Origin: Aquila chrysaetos chrysaetos
Taxonomy: Eukaryota > Chordata > Aves > Accipitriformes > Accipitridae
Direction: 5' to 3'
DNA: 64,000 nucleotides
Assembly: GCF_900496995.4 (NCBI RefSeq)
Contig: NC_044014.1
Location: forward strand, 14,720,501 to 14,784,500
The notes under the pieces were generated by a model. That model was not told the DNA's origin. It saw only the letters and a program-made list of their open reading frames with translations, and searched no databases. The position numbers and the translations under genes were made by a program. This document shows positions 1-9,100 of the stretch, one piece after another (within the stretch, counting starts at the first letter, position 1; every line of letters begins with the position of its first letter).

Positions 1-699
1 AGCTGCAGGGTGCAGAGGGATGGGCTGCAGAGCTTTTCTTATTTGCATAGCAAAATCAGCTCTGGCTGAATCCCTGAGCTCCCCTGGACATGGCCAGAGA
101 GGGCACAAAGCCAACGGTGGCCTATGCTGGTTGGGAATAACACAGCAGTCTTCCCACCAGGAGCTCTTTAGGTCCAGGGAGATTCTGAGCTCTCTTTTGA
201 AATCAGCATTGCACTTTGAATTTCATCTCTGGTTTACTTCTATCAGACACGACATCACAAATCTCAGCCTGAGACTCAGTTTGGACTCACCACTCCACAC
301 TAGTCAAATCGGCTATTTTCCTAAGCAGCTCAGAGCAGAAGTCCGCAGCTCCCCTTTGCATCCTGCTTTTCATGTTCTCGGGTTTTAAGTCATCTCAGAG
401 TGGCCACAAAATATGAAATGCAAAAAGGGGGAAGTGGAACAGCTTTGTTATCTCTATCGGGAGGAAGAAAACCAGAGGATTTAAGGGCGCTGCCATAGAC
501 TTTTGCAGGTCTACAAAGGCTCACACGCTGCTGGGAGGGTCAGTCTTGTCATGAGTAGCTCCAGTTGGACAGGGCCATGGGTGTTCATCCCTCCCAGCCT
601 CTCCAAGTTCCGTGCTGTGTTCCCCTTTGAAGCCAGAGAACTCTTTTCCATTGTGGAAAATGGTATCTGGCACCCCATGATGGGACAAGAGGCAACAGG

Positions 700-892
700 C
701 ACAAACCCCAAATGCAGGAAATTCCTTTTAAACAGAAGAAAACCCTTACTTACTTTAAGGGTGATGGAACAGTCTGCCCAGAGAGATTGTGGCACCTCCA
801 TCCATGGAGATATTCACAACCCTATTAGATGTGTCCCTGAGCATGCTTTGAGCAGGGGGCATGGACCAGACAATCTCCAGATGTCCCTTCCC
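700..892 (+). repeat. CR1 LINE 3'-end fragment
   Basis: The stretch reads like the terminal part of CR1. A run resembling AGAAAACCCTTACTTAC is followed by GGGTGATGGAACAG, a CCCAGAGAGATTGTGG block, a CCATCCATGGAGATATTC block and CAATCTCCAGATGTCCCTTC. This is the same order as in the other CR1 copies of this window. It is diverged, lacks a clear ATTCTRTG tail and has no coding capacity. Confidence 0.75.
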
Positions 893-2817
893 AGAAGCTC
901 TGCTAGGAGTGTGTACCCTCCTGTGGAAGTGTGAGCAGAGAGGGTAGTTCACAAACTTTAGGAGCTCTCTGTCTCTTAGGGCTGGTCTGGTGCCTGACCT
1001 ACAGACATGTCTGACGTGCTCAGGGATCCTCACCTGCCAAGAACGTGTGAAACAGCAGGGCTGACTGCAAAGACAACTTCCCCAATCTCTTCCCAAACTC
1101 TCCTGATGGGAATTGTGACCGTTTTCATGTCCCTCCTCTCTATATCCTACATTGACTGGGACATGTAAAGCCCTCCCTGAGTCCCTGGCTTGGTGTCTGT
1201 CTTGGCATCCAGGTGCAGGACCCCACGCTGGGAGGGACTTGGGCATGTAGTATCTCTCCCAGGACCTGGTTTCCAAAGCACGAGCAGGCTGGGATCATGG
1301 AGGGAAGCACCAGCTCTGCCCTCTCTTGTGAATCCGTTGGAGTGAACTTTCTTTAGCAAGCTCACAAAAACAAGGTCCTCCCTGACAAGGCAACACAGAA
1401 GGAAAGACCCAGAAATTGGCTTCTACGGGCTCTGTTTTGAATCCCACTGACTTATTGTTGGCTTCAGTGATAACTGCCGGTGCTGTACACCAAGCAGGCT
1501 CAGACCCCTCATTCATGTTTAATGAAAGGTAGAGTTTTCCTGGAGATCAAAAAGCTCTCTGCTTTTTATGAGGTTGATTCATGCAGGCTTTGACGTGAAC
1601 TGCCCTTCAAAAAGCCACTCACCAGGTGAACAGGGAAGCCAGCCTGAGCTCTTAGCTAGCAATACAATAAGCCTCATCTATATTCATGCAGTCAAATCTC
1701 TTCCCGTTTGATGAGATCATGCAATTAACCTCTCCACAGCAGGCAGAGCTAAGACTGCCCAGGTATTACCCACGTGCTTTGTGCTCACCGCTGTGGTGGC
1801 ATCTCAGGGTGAACTTGGCATTATCAACTGAGCCCCAGGGCTGGTGTGGGGGGAAACGTCAGAAACTGCAGGACTGACTAATGGTCAAAACACCTGGTTT
1901 GGCTTCCTACCTCTGTACTGACGCACTGCAAAACCTTGGGGAAAAGTATCTCCCACATGCCACCCACCTATGTGCAGCTTGCCTTGGTGACATATCTCAC
2001 AGCCACCAATGCAGCCACGCTGGTGCCCAGACAGTCGGATGTATCTTCATACTAATGTCAATAGCACAGGTGGTGCCTGGACTGGAGAGACTGAAGACCT
2101 TGCTGGTAGTCAACACTGCAACCATCTGGTTTATGCCCATTTGTAGTCCCAATATTCCCCCATCCTTTGGCCAGCTTGAGGGAGTGAGCTAGTGTGTCAA
2201 AGCTGCTTTGTGAAGATGAGGCTTTGTGAAGAAGAGATGCAGGAGAACACCAGCAACACAATCCACTTCTTTTAGATTCGTGCTGTAGGAGCTAAGCCTG
2301 GCCCAACCGTAGCTATCACATCTCATTAGTGTTTGTCTCAGTTCTGACAAGCTGGGGAGGAGTCTGTCTGGTCAGCTCTGTGCTGGCAAATGCGCACAGG
2401 ATCTCTGCATCGGAAAGCCCCCAGGTCTGCAGAGCTGACAGCAACGAGCTGAACTGAGCCGTGCCCTTGTGAAAGGGGAGAGGGATGGAACTGATGGGGA
2501 AGCTTTGCACCCCAGTATCAACACGTGGGACGTGTCCACCACAGACCTTAGCTGGCTCTGCCCAGGTTGCTCCTGGTGCACAAAGAGCAAGGAGGGCAAT
2601 GCAGCTATTCAGGTCCACTTGGGTCAAGATCGCCTGGTGTGCTACTGAATTAATAAGCCCAGGTAAAGTGGCATGGCTAAACTGTCAGCAATCCCGTGCT
2701 GTACGGACCAGCCAGCCCAGCACCCAGCTAGCTAAGGTCCTCCCTGCACCATGCACTGGTTGCATGGGAAACATGCCCTTAGATACCTTAGCCTCAGGTC
2801 AAGGCATATAGCCAAAT

Positions 2818-2844
2818 CCCAGCCCCAGCCCCAACCCCAGCCCC
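2818..2844 (-). other. G-quadruplex motif
   Basis: Five runs of three or four C on the + strand are separated by AG or AA dinucleotides. The - strand therefore carries five G-runs with 2-nt loops, which fits the canonical intramolecular quadruplex rule. It is intergenic and no promoter is evident beside it. Confidence 0.6.
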
Positions 2845-3687
2845 TCCTGCTAAATGGATGCACATTGCTGGCTCAGGTAGTCCTTGCTCTGCCCTTCCCT
2901 GCAGGACTCGAGTGATCTTCAGAGGAGCAGCAGCTCCACTGCACCCTTCAGCCCCTGGAGCTGCTGGTACCCACTGGCCTGATGGGCCCGAAGGGTTCTG
3001 CACAGTCCATGCCTGCAGGTGATCTGGTACCGCTGGGAAACACGGTCCCTCAGGGGTTAGCAGCTGCCCTTGGGCCAGGGAGATCACTGGCAGGATTTAC
3101 ACATCCTCCTTGTATTCCCAATTCCTGCACATCCCAAATTCATCGAGGGGTTGGGATTATACCCACAAAAGGTGGCTGCAAGAAAATCGTTCAGCCTCCA
3201 TCACTACCATTCAGAGCAAAGTGCATTCAAGCCCTTCAGAAATGCTCATTGAAAGTGGGTGAAAAGGAGAAATCTCGGGGAAAAACCTGAATCTCAGAGC
3301 TCTGCTGGGCAGGGAGCCTCTCCTGAGAAAGCAGAGGTACCCAGGGCTGTGATGCTTTCAGCAGGACCCACCTGCAGAGCAGGGTGCGTCCTCTGCACCC
3401 CTGTCCCTGCAGCCCTCTCTCTTTTCTATGCCTGTTTTTCTCTAGCCCCAAAGCCAGGAAAAGCACTATGTGCCTCTGGATGTTGCCAGACTATGCGAGC
3501 CAGGGTCTGAAGGATATTTTAGCAAGTCCTGAGGGCACAGGGCTGTGAAAACCAAGGAGCTACAAGTGTCATCTTATCTGGCTGAAATGTAGACATTTGC
3601 AGGACAGAGGGGAGCCACTAACAGACCTTGGCAATACAGATACAACATCCCAGAGCACCAAGAGCTTTATTCCTCCTCCTCTGCCTT

Positions 3688-3773
3688 TCCCTTTCCCTTC
3701 CCTTCCCTTCCCTTCCCTTCCCTTCCCTTCCCTTCCCTTCCCTTCCCTTCCCTTCCCTTCCCTTCCCTTCCCT
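3688..3773 (+). repeat. (CCCTT)n pentanucleotide microsatellite
   Basis: An almost perfect CCCTT array of roughly 16 units follows a short CT-rich leader. The tract is pure polypyrimidine on + and polypurine on -. It opens spurious reading frames of repeated Leu-Pro-Phe-Pro-Ser and Gly-Lys-Gly-Arg-Glu, which should not be called genes. Confidence 0.95.
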
Positions 3774-4050
3774 GTGCAGAATAAAACAGAAAAGGTATTT
3801 CCCAGTGAAGCAGGTACAGAGGAGGGGGCTGGCAGACCTGCAAGGTGCTTGCATTAGATGCTGCTGGGGCAATGCAAACATGGAGGGAGGGGTGGAATTC
3901 TGGCATCCCGCTTTTCCGTGTGTGCCGGCACTGAGGTGGGGTGTCCCATTCAGTCCTGGGAAGAGCACCCACCTCCTGCATTTGCAAACAGGTTCACAGA
4001 GGCCAACCTGATGTCAGATACAGAAAATCCTCTGGTAGATTAGAAAGTCC

Positions 4051-4522
4051 TGTTTTAAATTAAGTTAGTTAGCCAAGATCATTCTGGTCTTTTCTGTTCT
4101 TCCTGTTTAATGGTGCCTCAGCTGGAGCACCAATTCTGATCCTTTCTATTCTTCCTGATTGATGGTGCACCCTCTTGGCAGGAAAATGAACCACTGACCC
4201 AATACAGAGTGACTTAGCGGTCAAAGTGAGGAGGGGATACCTCCTCAAGCAACCGCCGAAGACCACCCAAGACCCCCGCACATGTGGAGAAGGCATCTGA
4301 CATGTCATGGTTACATAATCCTATGCATATGCATTAGATAGTTTGAATATTTATTAGGTAGGAGTAGTTTGATAAATTAGATGCAGTTGTTACTGTATAA
4401 AAGCGACACACCTGATGAATCTGGTGTGCTTGATTCGTGGAAAGTCGACCAAGCACCCTGCGCAGAATAAAGCAATATCTCTCCTGAGTGTGTGAGATTG
4501 GTCTATTGCACACCAGGTAACA
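4051..4522 (+). mobile_element. Solo LTR of an endogenous retrovirus
   Basis: About 472 bp bounded by TGTT and AACA ends. It carries a TATA box (TATAAAAG, 4396-4403) followed about 70 bp later by a poly(A) signal (AATAAA, 4466-4471), the usual U3-R layout in + orientation. Flanking pentamers agtcc (4046-4050) and aatcc (4523-4527) match at 4 of 5 bases and may be a decayed target-site duplication. A 52-bp tandem duplication (4081-4132, 4133-about 4184) lies in U3. No internal retroviral region or second LTR is in the window, so this is a fossil solo LTR of moderate age. The family is uncertain; the 5-6 bp duplication suits ERVK or ERVL-type elements. Confidence 0.6.
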
Positions 4523-4942
4523 AATCCGCTTTTAGGACAACAAACCAGCCAACTCCCCTTCCTGCCCAGGGCACAGATCGCTCTGGGGAGGGCACAGCCC
4601 TGGTAACACCTGCACCCTCCAGCCAAGGGGACTGGTGGCTGGGAGACTGCAGAAATAGGGATGTGGAGAAGAGCAAAGCCAGGTTTTAGGAAACCAGAAA
4701 CAACCCAGGTCCCACAGACCCAAAGAAGAGCAGGAGGAAGCAAATTCTGAACTTTTGCAAGCAGCAAAATCAGAAGAAAAAAAAGTTTTAATTTTCTGCT
4801 TTAACTATTGGGGCTGTAAGAGTGCGTGAATGAATCACAGAGACTTGTTGGTGCCCATCTTTGAAGAGGGGAGCTGAAAGAATGCAGTAAACCAAGGCCA
4901 CATCTTGGACCCCAGTGAGGGGAGCAATCACATCAAGGGAAG

Positions 4943-7405
4943 ATGGACAAGTTTCGGATGATCTTCCAGTTTCTCCAGTCCAACCAGGAGTCCTTCATGA
5001 ACGGCATCTGTGGGATCATGGCCCTCGCCAGCGCCCAGATGTACTCTGCCTTTGATTTCAACTGCCCCTGCCTGCCACGCTACAACCTGGCCTACGGGCT
5101 GGGCATCCTCCTGGTGCCCCCCTTCATCTTATTGCTGCTGGGCTTCGTGCTGAACAACAACGTCTCCGTGCTGGCAGAGGAGTGGAGGCGGCCCCGGGGC
5201 CAGCGAGGGAAGGACCCGGCTGTCCTGCGCTACATGTTCTGCTCCATGGCACAGCGGGCCATGATCGCCCCAGCGGTCTGGGTCTCAGTGACGCTGCTGG
5301 ATGGCAAGTGCATCACCTGCGCCTTCTGCACCTCGGTGCCCGTGGAGACCCTGGGCAATGCCAGCCACCCCGGCCTCTCCCAAGGGGAGATGAAGCGGGT
5401 CCTCGCCCGCATCCCCTGCAAGGAGATCTATGATGGACAGGAGCTCATCGCCAATGAAGTGGCCATCAGGTACCTGCGCTGCATCTCACAGGTAAGAGGC
5501 ATCATGGCTGTGCCCTCGCTGGTAGTTTAGGGTTAGGCACTGCTAGCCTTAGCTCTTCCCTCGAGGGAATCTCCTTGTTGGAATCAAGCGGCAGGAGGAG
5601 AGACTGGTAATTTCACAGGGGTACAAGGTGTTCAGACACAGCTCCGGGGAGTTATGCCTCCAGTGTGGTGCAGAGACTGAAGCTGTAGGTCGTCCTGATG
5701 ATTTGGTCCCCGTTTCTGCCTGGGCAGTCTGGGGCTGCAGGGCAGCGATACACAGCCAAGCTGTATGCAGAGATTTATTTAGAGCAAGCTCAGAAGGGGC
5801 AGACATGGATGTTACTCAGTGGCTGGTAGGCTGTCACCCCCTCCCGTAACACACCAGTTGCCCACAGTTGCTCTTGCTGCTTATTATAACATGTGTAAAT
5901 TATGGGCTGATAACCTTCTATGCCACTTGCATCTGCCGCTTGCATGCAAACAGCCAGCATGTGTTTATTAACCATCTCGGAGAACCACAAATGAAGAAGT
6001 GCCACTAACTGCTTGTCCTGTGCTTAATTTCTCTCAAGCCCTCTGCTTCTGCCCACATTGGAGACAGGATGGTCTGACCCACTCTGGTCATTCATGTATT
6101 CCTGTTTAAAAGCAGCTCCCTTCCCTGGCCTCCCTAGGGCAGACAGGAATTATTATCCCCACTTTAAGAGAAATAGATGCACAGGGACTTCTCCAAAGAC
6201 TCAAAGCAGTTTTTCCTGGGTAGACCCCAATTACCAGCTGCTGGGAAGCACTGGGAGCTGCAAAACAAGAGGTGCCACCTAGATACCCCCCCCAGGTGCT
6301 CTTTTAGGTGGTGCATTTACAGTGGGGTTCACCCTCGTGAGCTCTGTCTGCACAGCCCAGAGGCAGCCTGAGCTGAGACTGATGGTGAACAAGACAGGCT
6401 GGTCCTGGCTCTGCCCTCATTTCACTCTTCCTGTCAGACCCCATTAACAGGGGAGCCTGTCACCACTACTCACCCACGATAGATGTTACTAAGTCCAACA
6501 GCTGAGGAAAAGGGTTAGACAGCTGCATAAACCCAGGGAGCATTTGGAGTGATGTTGGCTGCGAGTCAGAGGACACAGACTATTCTAGACCCAGGTGAGG
6601 CACGGTTGTATCGGAGGGCTGGGTGCAGGATTCAGTCTGGTGTTATTTATGGTCATTGCCTGCTGATGCTACACAAGGTGAGAAGGGGAGAGGTGCTGCC
6701 TATGTAGGTGCATCGAACAAAATTTCAGCGCAGATGCACTGACATGGTACATCATAGAGTCTCCTCGTCCAGCTTTGCAATGTAAATGCAGCCAAATGTC
6801 AAACAGCCAAATGTCAAACAGCCCAAAGTGAAGCCAGGCTCGTTCACAGCCCGGGGGGGTCCTGCCAGCTGGGGGGAAGTGCCGGACGCGTGTTCTGCCT
6901 GCCTGTGACAGGTCCGGTTCCCCCCTCATCCCTGCAGGCTCTGGGCTGGTGCTTTGTGCTGCTGATGACCATGCTGGCTTTCTTGGTCAGATCCCTCCGG
7001 CCCTGCTTCACCCAAGCCGCCTTCCTGAAGAGCAGGTACTGGTCCCACTACATCGACATCGAGCGCAAGCTGTTTGACGAGACGTGTGCGGAACACGCCA
7101 GGAGCTTTGCCAAGGTCTGCATCCAGCAGTTCTTCGAGGGCATGAGCACGGACCTGGCAGCTGCTCGTTGCCACCCACCCAGGAAAGCCCCTGCAGATGC
7201 GGGGGAAGCCACGGAGAAGCTCCTGGGCATCATTGACCAGGGCACCATGAACACAGCCCTGAAGAGCTGGCACAGATGCAAGCCCCCGCTGCACCTCCAC
7301 CCGCCTGCCCTCCCCAGCGGCAATGGCTGGGCAGGGGAAGAGCAGCCACCCGTGCACCCCCCTGTGCCCCGAAGAGAGATGGCTGCCTACTACAGTGGGG
7401 TGTGA
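4943..7405 (+). CDS. CALHM1: CALHM1, calcium homeostasis modulator 1
   Basis: CALHM1 forms a voltage-gated, calcium-inhibited large-pore plasma-membrane channel. With CALHM3 it releases ATP from type II taste cells, and it affects neuronal calcium. Exon 1 is 4943-5491 (donor gtaaga) and exon 2 is 6938-7405 (acceptor ccctgcag), phase 0, giving 338 aa against 346 in human. The start is the [11 protein letters not shown] peptide; human begins one Met earlier. The family cysteines are present at C41, C43, C126 and C159, the selectivity-related Asp at D120, and an N-glycosylation sequon at N139 (NAS). Four hydrophobic segments lie near residues 20-37, 50-70, 100-122 and 184-205, followed by a conserved cytosolic helical tail ([17 protein letters not shown]). 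At the site of the human P86L polymorphism this protein has Arg (R85). Two- exon structure and close similarity to human CALHM1 rather than CALHM3 make the call firm. Confidence 0.97.
6141..6215 (+). repeat. Ancient MIR/L2-like repeat relic in the CALHM1 intron
   Basis: The run ATTATTATCCCCACTTTAAG followed by agaaatagatgcacaggga resembles the conserved tail shared by MIR-type CORE-SINEs and L2 elements (ATTATTATCCCCATTTTACAGATGAG...GAGGCACAGAG). It is highly diverged. The assignment rests on eye comparison only. Confidence 0.45.
6788..6821 (+). repeat. Short tandem duplication in the CALHM1 intron
   Basis: Two direct copies of a roughly 15-bp unit beginning CAGCCAAATGTCAAA lie about 120 bp upstream of the CALHM1 exon 2 acceptor. 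A weaker third start (cagcccaaag) follows. Confidence 0.7.
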
Positions 7406-7978
7406 GGGGGCGCAGGGCTATGCAGAAGCAGAACCGCACTTTTGGGAGAGGGGCTGCAGGGAGGGAGGACAGGTGGGCATCCGAGCCGGGCAGAGGCGAG
7501 GGCCAGTGCCACGGGGGGCTGCAGGGGGACGGGCACCCAAAGGGTTCAGCGGTGCTGGTGTGATCCCATCTGCTCTCACATCCAATCCTATAGCGTCGGT
7601 AATTCAGGCAAGGAGTTTTGTGCTGAGTGGGACAGCTACTCAAGGTTGTGATGGATAAGCCCCGGGGATGCTGAAGGGCACGATGTGGCAGCCGGACAGA
7701 CATGCCATGCGTCTCACACCACCAAGCACCACATTTGTGTTGTGACGGTTGCCAAGGCACACGCTACCAGATGTGCAAAACTTCCTTTCTTTTATCACGT
7801 GCTCAGCAGTGGCAGCGCATGTGGGTTTAGGCAGTATTAGGAATCCTCTGGTGGAGAAACAAACTAGGGTTGCCCCTTTCGCATGCCAAGCTGTGAAACC
7901 CCAAGATTCTCCCCATTGCCCCTCCACACACTACATCCCCACAGACACACATGGCTTCCAGGCCAAGAAAAGCTTTAA

Positions 7979-7984
7979 AATAAA
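7979..7984 (+). terminator. Candidate CALHM1 poly(A) signal
   Basis: AATAAA within CTTTAAAATAAATTTG, about 575 bases after the CALHM1 stop codon. It is the first canonical hexamer I noticed downstream on the + strand. Use is inferred. Confidence 0.5.
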
Positions 7985-8679
7985 TTTGACCCAAGCAATG
8001 AGCTAGTGAAGGGACATCCCGTATTGCATTGCGCGTGACGGGAATGGCGTGGTTGGTGTCACAGGTACTATTCAACAAGGAGCCCACAGAGATGCTCCTT
8101 GAAGGGAGTGTCTAGACAAGGAGAGCAGCTATCATTCAGCAGCACATGGAGTGTGGGGGCCAGGCCAACCCCCTGCCACAAATTTGTTGCAGGACAGTTT
8201 GTTCTTGCAGTTTTACCTGGATTCCTCCCTGACACAATGACTGATGTTAAAAACCTGCCTGGGTGTTTGTTTAAGGAGCCAAATAGGTAATTCAGGCTTA
8301 CTGTTCAAGCTCTGTGCTCAGGCACAAAGATTTATAAAAGCTATTTACAAAAGCCATTGGTGTTTATTTGAATGCAATGAAAAGGACTGGGGGGGCTTTT
8401 GGGCCAAGCCCGGGATGCTGAGGCCACTTGAGTCAGGGTGTTTTGCCGGTGTGCGGCAGCCAGTGGCGAGCCAGCCCTGGCCCTCGGAGGAGAAGCCGGG
8501 GAGACACAGCCAACCCTACGCAATACCAGGTGGCTGCCCATTTCCATAGAAACTGAGGATGATGGGATGCAGGCCCTCGAGGTGACTATGGAAATCGCAG
8601 CCCGGAAGAGCGTTCCCTGGTGGCCCTGATTTTATTACCAATATGCAGAAGGAAAACCCCTTTTGAGAGACGAGTTTTA

Positions 8680-9100
8680 CCCCTGCTGCGTCCCTTTCAA
8701 AATGCTCATCCCCTTGAAATTTCTGCTGCCGTGTTCTTGTTCAAAGCAACTTATTATGACTGGCTGGTAACTGAGGTGACTGTCATTTGCATAAACCTTA
8801 ATTATCGGTGTATAACTCCACAGAGGCTGTGGGGAGAGGAGAACAAAGGACCAAAATGACGAGGAAATTCTCCGAGCTGCTGTGAGAGAGCCTTAGCAAG
8901 CCCGTAGTCAAGGACAGGCTGAACCTGGCTGACTCCCAGGAGAAAGGAGTGTGACAAAGATTTATCATTAATCTTCACACCCCAAACTTTAATTAAGGCA
9001 CCTGCCCAGAAATTAATAGGCACAAAACCTGATTTACAAAGGAAAGGAGATTAAAAGATAAAGGCGGTTTCCACTCCTATTATTTGCAGTTCAGCACTGT
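8680..9100. promoter_or_regulatory. Putative AT-rich enhancer-like element
   Basis: Between GC-rich flanks lies about 400 bp of AT-rich but complex sequence dense in words resembling homeodomain (TTAATTA-like), TCF/SOX (TTCAAAG, ACAAAG) and GATA (AGATAA) sites. Examples are CCTTAATTATCGG (about 8797), GACAAAGATTTATCATTAAT (about 8954), ACTTTAATTAAGG (about 8986) and AAAAGATAAAGG (about 9052). It looks like a conserved noncoding element, but conservation cannot be judged from one sequence. Confidence 0.35.

Larger units (their letters stand above)
1..4942. other. Intergenic region upstream of CALHM1
   Basis: I recognise no protein-coding exon on either strand here. The open frames are short, overlap each other on both strands and match no family I know. 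The stretch holds a CR1 scrap, a C-rich G-quadruplex motif, a (CCCTT)n microsatellite and a solo LTR, each listed separately. In human the neighbour on this side is CALHM3. No exon with the CALHM FNCPC signature is visible, so CALHM3, if present, lies outside the window. Confidence 0.7.

Noticed and set aside
3597-4011. Repetitive reading frames across the (CCCTT)n tract on both strands
   Set aside because: They are products of the microsatellite, not proteins.
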